Part shown: positions 32,417 to 37,543 of the stretch, one piece after another
How positions within the stretch are numbered: position 1 is the first letter of the stretch
Layout: each line of letters begins with the position of its first letter
Origin: CAZZKG01 sp964654825
Lineage (GTDB): Bacteria; Gemmatimonadota; CAZMKB01
Direction of reading: 5' to 3'
Assembly (NCBI GenBank): GCA_964654825.1
Contig: CAZZKG010000035.1
Location: 1-37,543, forward strand
Length of the DNA: 37,543 bases
Notes under the pieces: model-generated
Seen by the model: the letters and a program-made list of their open reading frames with translations, nothing else
Told to the model about the DNA's origin: nothing
Database searches by the model: none
Program-made: the position numbers and the translations under genes

Positions 32417-33742
32417 ATGGGAAAACATAGACCAGTTGTGGCAATCGTCGGTCTACCGAATGTCGGGAAATCGACTCTCTTTAACCGCATCCTGAAGCGG
32501 AAAGTCTCGATCGTGGACCGGCGACCGGGTGTCACGAGGGACAGGATACGGGCAAAGGCCGAGTGGAGCGGTGTCGTCTTCGACCTCATCGATACCGGGG
32601 GCATGGTCGATCCCAGGTCTGGTTCGCTCGAATCAGAGGTCATGCAGCAGGTTGAGCATGCCCTCGCAGAAGCTGACCTGATTCTTTTCGTGGTGGATGG
32701 AAAAGTCGGTGATAATCCGATCGAAGATGAAATTGCCGACAAACTCAGAAAATCTCAGCGTGATCTCATCTTCGTCGCTAACAAGGTTGATGTCATAGAG
32801 TCCACAAATTACTATGAACACTCTCGCACCGGACTCGGCGTCCCGTTTCCGATCTCTGCTGCGAACGGAACAGGCATTGGAGATCTTCTCGATGGAGTGA
32901 TCGAAAAACTCCCCGAGGGTTTCTCAGAAAAAGTTGAGGGAGACAGAATCAAGATTGCCGTCCTCGGGAGACCCAACGCCGGAAAATCCTCATTTGTGAA
33001 TCGCGTTCTGGGTGAAAAGCGGGTCATTGTTTCGGCAGACGCGGGTACGACGCGGGACTCGGTAGACAGCACGTTCCGGTACATGGGACGCGAAATCGTT
33101 CTCGTCGACACGGCCGGATTGAGGAAAAAAAGCAGGATCAAAGGTGACCTCGAATTCTACGCTTCCAGACGCGTGATGCAGAGCCTCGAGCGTGCCGACG
33201 TTGTAATCCTGATCCTGGACCCCGTCACGGGAATCGGAAAACAGGATTTCAAGATCGCAGAACTCGCAGAGGAGAGAGGGAAGGGGATTCTCTTTGCTGT
33301 TACCAAGTGGGATCTGATAGAGGATAGGGAAAGGCAGGTGGTCGAGATGGAGAAAACCATCGCCGAGGAAGGGCCGGGGTTCAATTATGTTCCGATCATG
33401 TTCATTTCCTCCGTGACGGGGTTACGCGTCAGAAACACTCTTCAAGGAGTACTCGAGATCTTTGAAGAAAGAACCAAACGGGTACCGACTTCTGAGTTCA
33501 ACAGAGTGCTGTCACGTATCCTCCAGGAGTACCAGCCTCCCCAGATCCGGGGGAAACATGTGAAGATACTGTATGGGAGTCAGGTGGCTGTATCACCACC
33601 GAGGTTCGTCCTCTTCGCTACCGCTCCATCACTTATCCGGAGCAACTACCGACGATTCATCATGAGAAAATTCAGGGAATATATGGGTTTTGCCGGTGTC
33701 CCGATATTTCTGTCGATCAGAGGGAGAGGAGATAAACAGTGA
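32417..33742 (+). CDS. der: Ribosome-biogenesis GTPase Der (EngA)
   Basis: Der has two consecutive GTPase domains and is needed to assemble the 50S ribosomal subunit. Domain 1: G1 GLPNVGKS (about 11-18), GVTRD, DTGG and NKVD. Domain 2: GRPNAGKS (about 187-194), GTTRDS, DTAGL and TKWD. A C-terminal KH-like domain follows (about 350-441). The 441-aa length is normal. The Shine-Dalgarno site before ATG 32417 is weak. The stop overlaps the plsY start as GTGA, so the genes are coupled. Confidence 0.97.
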   Translation: MGKHRPVVAIVGLPNVGKSTLFNRILKRKVSIVDRRPGVTRDRIRAKAEWSGVVFDLIDTGGMVDPRSGSLESEVMQQVEHALAEADLILFVVDGKVGDNPIEDEIADKLRKSQRDLIFVANKVDVIESTNYYEHSRTGLGVPFPISAANGTGIGDLLDGVIEKLPEGFSEKVEGDRIKIAVLGRPNAGKSSFVNRVLGEKRVIVSADAGTTRDSVDSTFRYMGREIVLVDTAGLRKKSRIKGDLEFYASRRVMQSLERADVVILILDPVTGIGKQDFKIAELAEERGKGILFAVTKWDLIEDRERQVVEMEKTIAEEGPGFNYVPIMFISSVTGLRVRNTLQGVLEIFEERTKRVPTSEFNRVLSRILQEYQPPQIRGKHVKILYGSQVAVSPPRFVLFATAPSLIRSNYRRFIMRKFREYMGFAGVPIFLSIRGRGDKQ

Positions 33743-34410
33743 CGTTGTTTCTCTTAAGTTTCGGCGTGGCGAGCTATCTCCTCGGATCGATACCTTTCTC
33801 CTATCTTGCAGGGAAGCTGCTCTCGGGTATCGATCTCAGGGAGCATGGGAGCGGTAATCTCGGTGCAACCAATACCTACCGGATACTCGGATTCCGGGTG
33901 GCTCTCACTGTCGGGATCCTCGATACAGTCAAGGGATTCCTCCCGGTTCTTCTCTTCCCCAATCTTTCGCTCTCTCTTTCCCACACTCAAATTCCTCCGA
34001 CGCTGCTTGGGACTGACACTCTTATTGTCATAAAGATGTTTTTCGGATTCTGTGCAATAGCAGGTCATTTATGGACTGTGTTCCTCGGGTTCCGTGGCGG
34101 CAAAGGAGTGACAACCGCCTTCGGTGTATTTCTCGCTATCGCTCCACTCGCCAGTTCGACATCCTTTGCCACCTGGATTGCTGTCCTCTGGCTGACGGAG
34201 ACCGTCTCGGTGGCATCCATTACAACCGCTGCTCTTTTCCCGGTCTACCTGTACCTCTTTCGGGGGGATATCCTGGGCACAGAACTTCTCCTGTTTATCT
34301 TCGCAATCGTGATCGCTGTGCTTGTCATTATCAGGCACCGGTCAAATATCGCGAGGTTACTCAAGGGTGAAGAAAAACACATCGGTCCGAAGGAGAAACA
34401 GGATGGTTAA
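33739..34410 (+). CDS. plsY: Acyl-phosphate:glycerol-3-phosphate acyltransferase PlsY
   Basis: PlsY makes lysophosphatidic acid from acyl phosphate and glycerol 3-phosphate at the inner membrane, the first step of phospholipid synthesis. The 223-aa protein has 5-6 membrane helices and the three conserved motifs: YLLGSIPFSYLAGK...GSGNLGATN (about 11-45), GHLWTVFLGFRGGKGVTTAFG (about 108-128) and RHRSNIARLLKGEE near the end. The start is GTG 33739, overlapping the der stop. The downstream gpsA product supplies its substrate, so this is a coherent operon. Confidence 0.96.
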   Translation: MTLFLLSFGVASYLLGSIPFSYLAGKLLSGIDLREHGSGNLGATNTYRILGFRVALTVGILDTVKGFLPVLLFPNLSLSLSHTQIPPTLLGTDTLIVIKMFFGFCAIAGHLWTVFLGFRGGKGVTTAFGVFLAIAPLASSTSFATWIAVLWLTETVSVASITTAALFPVYLYLFRGDILGTELLLFIFAIVIAVLVIIRHRSNIARLLKGEEKHIGPKEKQDG

Positions 34411-35428
34411 AACGGCTGTGAAACATCCAATGAAGATCTTCGTAGTCGGAGCCGGCAGCTGGGGTACCACTCTGGCACTGCACTGCACCTGGATCGGCCA
34501 CCGCGTGACAGTCTGGGAAAAATTCGAAGAACTTGTCAGCCGCATCAACGAAGAGGGGGAAAACCGTACATATCTTCCGGGTATTCCTATCCCGAAAAAG
34601 CTCCGGCTCACGACTGACATGACAGATCTGTCCGAGGGTTTCGATCTGATCATTTTCGCTGTTCCCTCAAAATACATCAGAGAAGTATCCAGAGATACGC
34701 GGAGTTTCCTGAAGAGTGAAGAGATCGTCGCATCGGCAACCAAAGGGCTCGAACGAGGGAGCCTCCTGAGGATTTCCGAGATCCTCGAGCAGGAACTGGG
34801 TGAAACCATATCGGGGCGGATTGTCGCTCTATCCGGGCCCAGCCATGCAGAAGAGGTGAGCCGTAAGCTGCCCACCACTCTCGTTTCCGCTTCCCGCAAT
34901 CTGGAGGCGGCGGCGTTCGTTCAGCAGGCCCTGGTATCCGGCTATCTCAGAGTATACACGAACAGCGATATCGTCGGTGTTGAGCTCGGCGGCGCACTCA
35001 AAAATATAATCGCCATCGCCAACGGGATCTGCGCCGGCCTCGGATACGGTGACAACACGACCGGTGCTCTCATCACCAGGGGTATTACCGAGATCTCGCG
35101 ACTCGGTGTCGCGATGGGAGCTGATCCGATGACCTTCTCGGGACTCTCCGGAATTGGTGATCTCATCACCACGTGCGTCAGCGAACACAGCCGTAACCGC
35201 CATGTCGGTTTCGAACTGGCAAAAGGCAGATCACTCGAAAGAATCATTTCAGATATGGTCATGGTAGCTGAAGGGATCGAGACGACAAAAGCAGCTGTCG
35301 AACTTTCCCGGAAGCATAACATAGAGATGCCGATTACTGAACAGGTGCACAGGGTTCTCTTCGAGGGAAAAGATCCCAAGTCAGCCGTTGACGAGCTCAT
35401 GCTGAGAGAACCCAAACCGGAGTTATGA
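34403..35428 (+). CDS. gpsA: NAD(P)-dependent glycerol-3-phosphate dehydrogenase
   Basis: GpsA reduces dihydroxyacetone phosphate to sn-glycerol 3-phosphate for phospholipid synthesis. The Rossmann motif FVVGAGSWGTTLAL is near residue 12. Later landmarks are FAVPSKYIREV, ATKGLERGS, VALSGPSHAEEVSRKLPTT, VELGGALKNIIAIANGICAGLGYGDNT with the catalytic Lys, and GLSGIGDLITTCVSEHSRNRHVG. I chose ATG 34403 (341 aa) because AAGGAG lies 7 nt upstream; the open frame extends further up without a good start. It overlaps plsY by 8 nt. Confidence 0.96.
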   Translation: MVKTAVKHPMKIFVVGAGSWGTTLALHCTWIGHRVTVWEKFEELVSRINEEGENRTYLPGIPIPKKLRLTTDMTDLSEGFDLIIFAVPSKYIREVSRDTRSFLKSEEIVASATKGLERGSLLRISEILEQELGETISGRIVALSGPSHAEEVSRKLPTTLVSASRNLEAAAFVQQALVSGYLRVYTNSDIVGVELGGALKNIIAIANGICAGLGYGDNTTGALITRGITEISRLGVAMGADPMTFSGLSGIGDLITTCVSEHSRNRHVGFELAKGRSLERIISDMVMVAEGIETTKAAVELSRKHNIEMPITEQVHRVLFEGKDPKSAVDELMLREPKPEL

Positions 35429-35445
35429 CCCGGAAGGAGGGAAAC

Positions 35446-35805
35446 GTGAATCCTCCATACCCGAAAAAGGAGTACTACTCCATCAGCGAGGTCTGTGAGA
35501 TAACCGACCTCAAACCCCACGTCCTGAGGTACTGGGAATCTCAATTCAGCATCCTGAGACCGCAGAAAAACAGAGCAGGCAACAGGGTTTACCGCCGGAG
35601 GGAGATCGAGATCATCTTCATGATCAAACATCTGCTCTATGAGAAACGGTACACGATCGAAGGGGCTGTAAGCGAGATGAAACACCTCAGAAAGCAGTTC
35701 AGCCCGCAGAGGGAACTGCCGCTCGATGAGGTCAGGAAGGAAGAACTGCTCTCCTCGATCAGAAACGAGCTTAAAAAACTGCTCGAGGTGATCGAACAGA
35801 GATGA
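35446..35805 (+). CDS. Small MerR-family transcriptional regulator
   Basis: A 119-aa DNA-binding protein. The winged helix is typical: YYSISEVCEITDLKPHVLRYWESQF, then the wing with RPQKNRAGNRVYRRREIEII. A short helical tail (about 75-119) lacks Cys or an effector domain, so it is of the small MerR type, not a metal sensor. GTG 35446 has GGAAGGAGG 5 nt upstream and is preferred; an in-frame ATG at 35425 overlaps the gpsA stop as ATGA. Small MerR genes beside gpsA or der are often autoregulators; the target is unknown. Confidence 0.9.
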   Translation: MNPPYPKKEYYSISEVCEITDLKPHVLRYWESQFSILRPQKNRAGNRVYRRREIEIIFMIKHLLYEKRYTIEGAVSEMKHLRKQFSPQRELPLDEVRKEELLSSIRNELKKLLEVIEQR

Positions 35806-35912
35806 TCCAGCTGAGATGGCTTGTTTTTCCGCAGGCCTGATTGTGTTTGGAGTCCGACGAGGACCCCTCACGGGTAAACGGGAGGTTACACAGTGAATCC
35901 GTTCGTTTTACC

Positions 35913-35941
35913 TTGTAATCGAGACGATTTTTTTTTATACT
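35913..35941 (+). promoter_or_regulatory. Housekeeping-sigma promoter of tRNA-Pro(GGG)
   Basis: TTGTAA at 35913-35918, 17 bp, TATACT at 35936-35941. The start would fall near 35948, three bases before the tRNA. Confidence 0.6.
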
Positions 35942-35950
35942 TATGGTAGT

Positions 35951-36024
35951 CGGGGCGTGGCGCAGTCAGGTAGCGCACTAGCATGGGGGGCTAGTGGTCG
36001 CTGGTTCAAATCCAGTCGCCCCGA
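35951..36024 (+). tRNA. tRNA-Pro(GGG)
   Basis: The acceptor CGGGGCG pairs with CGCCCCG. The anticodon stem CTAGC/GCTAG closes the loop ATGGGGG, giving anticodon GGG. The T arm is GCTGG-TTCAAAT-CCAGT. The discriminator is A; CCA is not encoded. Confidence 0.95.
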
Positions 36025-36040
36025 TATTTTTCCATCTTCA

Positions 36041-36066
36041 AGCAGAAATAAATTTCTGCTTTTTTT
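36041..36066 (+). terminator. Intrinsic terminator after tRNA-Pro(GGG)
   Basis: AGCAGAAA and TTTCTGCT pair around a 4-nt TAAA loop (36041-36060) and are followed by a T run. The run ends just before the ribosome site of surE (GGAG at 36070), leaving no room for another promoter, so surE transcription probably depends on partial read-through. Confidence 0.8.
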
Positions 36067-36078
36067 ATTGGAGCGGTC

Positions 36079-36834
36079 ATGCTTTTTCTTCTATCGAACG
36101 ACGATGGGTATCGGGCATTCGGGATCAGGATGCTGCGGGAGATCCTCCTCCAAATGGGCGATGTTGTGGTGGTCGCTCCCGAAGAGGAGCGGAGCGCGGC
36201 AAGCCATTCACTCACCCTGACACGCCCCCTCGATGTCAGGAAAACGGGTGATGGGATTTACGCCGTCGACGGCACCCCGACTGATTGCGTGATGATGGCT
36301 ATCCACGGCCTGATCGAAAACAAGCCGGATTTCGTGATTTCCGGAATAAACCACGGTGCGAACCTCGGTGATGACGTGACATATTCAGGCACGGTAGCTG
36401 CCGCCATCGAGGGTACTCTTCTCGGTATCCCCTCGATCGCCGTCTCGTATACGAGCAGGGACTCTACTTTTCTCCATCTCTGGGGAAAGAAACTCCTCCA
36501 GCTGCTCGAACAGATCATCGAAAAACAGCTGCCCGATGACACACTCCTCAACATCAACATTCCTTCGATCGATTCCGATCTAACCAATGGAGTGAAGATC
36601 ACCACACTCGGGAGAAGGATCTATCAGGACCCTGTCCAGATAGATGACGAAAACGACGACAACTTCTCCTTTACGATCGGCGGACAGGGGCCCCGCTGGC
36701 AGGGGGAGAACTCATGTGATTTCAGGGCAATCGACGAGGGTTTCGTTTCCGTGACACCCATCCACCTCGATCTGACGAATTACGATGTCATCGATGAACT
36801 CGTCTCATGGGAGCTTCGAGTTGGGAAACGGTAA
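36079..36834 (+). CDS. surE: 5'/3'-nucleotidase SurE
   Basis: SurE dephosphorylates nucleoside monophosphates and supports stationary-phase survival. The 251-aa protein has the defining LLSNDDGYRAFGIRML at its N-terminus (metal-binding Asp pair), VVVAPEEERSAASHSLTL, VDGTPTDCVMMAI, SGINHGANLGDDVTYSGTVAAAIEG and NINIP. ATG 36079 has GGAG about 6 nt upstream. It follows a tRNA and its terminator; pcm, often its partner elsewhere, lies 30 kb away here. Confidence 0.96.
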   Translation: MLFLLSNDDGYRAFGIRMLREILLQMGDVVVVAPEEERSAASHSLTLTRPLDVRKTGDGIYAVDGTPTDCVMMAIHGLIENKPDFVISGINHGANLGDDVTYSGTVAAAIEGTLLGIPSIAVSYTSRDSTFLHLWGKKLLQLLEQIIEKQLPDDTLLNINIPSIDSDLTNGVKITTLGRRIYQDPVQIDDENDDNFSFTIGGQGPRWQGENSCDFRAIDEGFVSVTPIHLDLTNYDVIDELVSWELRVGKR

Positions 36835-36870
36835 GGATCAGTACGCGGGCTGACGATATCGGAATACAGC

Positions 36871-37461
36871 ATGAGACTACTCCGGAAACTCTATGACTGG
36901 GTGTTGCACTGGGCTGACACTCCCTACGGCATCTGGGTCCTTTTTGCTCTGGCTTTCAGTGAATCCTCGTTTTTCCCGATACCTCCTGATGTTCTGCTGA
37001 TCGCACTCTGCATCGCAAGACCTGACAGAGCTTTATTCTATGCGTTTATCAGTACGGTCGGTTCCATCACAGGAGGTATTTTCGGCTATCTGATCGGACA
37101 TTTTCTGTTCAAAGAAGTAGGGCAACCGATAATCGAGTTATACGGGGCGATGGATAAATACCTGTGGATACAGGACAAATTCGAGACATACGATTTTGTT
37201 TCTATATTCGCAGCGGCGCTCACTCCTATCCCTTATAAAGTCTTTACAATTGCGGCTGGAGCATTTAAAATTAACTTCTGGATATTCCTTGCCGCATCTG
37301 TCATGGGACGTGCGACGAGATTCTTCATCGTCGGCGGTTTGATCCGAATATGCGGCGAGAGAATCAAGGGATTCATCGACAGGTATTTCAACCTTTGCAC
37401 GGTAATCTTCACGATACTTCTGATCGTGGGATTCATCGTACTGAAATACGTTTTGAATTAG
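36871..37461 (+). CDS. VTT/DedA-superfamily membrane protein (YqaA-like)
   Basis: A 196-aa inner-membrane protein with 4-5 hydrophobic helices. It shows the family features FSESSFFPIPPDVLLIALCIA (re-entrant helix with PxP), GGIFGYLIGHFLF, and LTPIPYKVFTIAAGAFKINFWIF...GRATRFF near the second re-entrant helix. DedA-superfamily members are implicated in lipid flipping, notably undecaprenyl phosphate and phosphatidylethanolamine; this subgroup's substrate is unknown. No strong ribosome site is seen at ATG 36871. A tRNA gene starts 7 bases after its stop. Confidence 0.88.
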   Translation: MRLLRKLYDWVLHWADTPYGIWVLFALAFSESSFFPIPPDVLLIALCIARPDRALFYAFISTVGSITGGIFGYLIGHFLFKEVGQPIIELYGAMDKYLWIQDKFETYDFVSIFAAALTPIPYKVFTIAAGAFKINFWIFLAASVMGRATRFFIVGGLIRICGERIKGFIDRYFNLCTVIFTILLIVGFIVLKYVLN

Positions 37462-37467
37462 ACAGGT

Positions 37468-37543
<76 letters not shown>

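Noticed and set aside
35839..35893. Possible structured RNA between the MerR gene and tRNA-Pro
   Set aside because: Only 4-5 bp helices (for example GTCC/GGAC, TGTGT/ACACA) and no promoter-terminator pair; chance pairing explains it.

Overview
The window looks like a chromosomal segment of a diderm (Gram-negative-type) bacterium of moderate GC. Diderm character is inferred from an AlgE-like outer-membrane barrel ending in Phe, a TolC/adaptor/RND efflux set and several lipoproteins with lipobox cysteines. TGA is used as an ordinary stop, and at least four sigma-54 type promoters and one sigma-54 activator are visible. I cannot name the species; an under-sampled phylum of the FCB type is a guess only. 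Every protein gene reads on the + strand. The single strong minus-strand unit is a predicted small RNA.

Layout. 1-7.1 kb is housekeeping: tRNA-Ala, uvrC, a Xer-type recombinase, a TPR lipoprotein, an NfeD protease with its slipin partner, pcm, and a PduO-type cobalamin adenosyltransferase that starts at CTG. 7.1-10.0 kb holds a small secreted Tyr/His-rich protein behind a sigma-54 promoter, then an amino-acid permease fused to EIIA and RCK_C-like domains. 10.0-13.7 kb holds a sigma-54 activator with a degenerate receiver and its own sigma-54 promoter, then a sigma-54-driven lipoprotein and TPR protein. Between 13.70 and 13.83 kb on the minus strand lies a predicted 133-nt RNA with a perfect consensus promoter, a foldable body and an intrinsic terminator.

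13.9-26.0 kb is a tightly packed, largely overlapping set that reads as one glycan assembly and export system: three glycosyltransferases, an MsbA-type ABC exporter with altered Q-loop and signature, two tandem APH-fold kinases, an alkaline-phosphatase-superfamily lipoprotein with Thr at the nucleophile position, and an AlgE-like outer-membrane barrel. The last two share a homologous DUF5666-like module. I could not match this gene combination to a named system, so it and the small RNA upstream are the best candidates for something undescribed.

26.0-31.5 kb is an efflux operon (TolC, lipoprotein adaptor, RND pump) behind a sigma-54 promoter. Both outer genes carry one in-frame stop codon in an otherwise open frame. 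31.6-37.5 kb returns to housekeeping: tRNA-Gly, a secreted SLH-like protein, der, plsY, gpsA, a MerR regulator, tRNA-Pro(GGG), surE, a VTT/DedA-type membrane protein and tRNA-Pro(CGG). No CRISPR array, rRNA, insertion sequence or phage module was seen.
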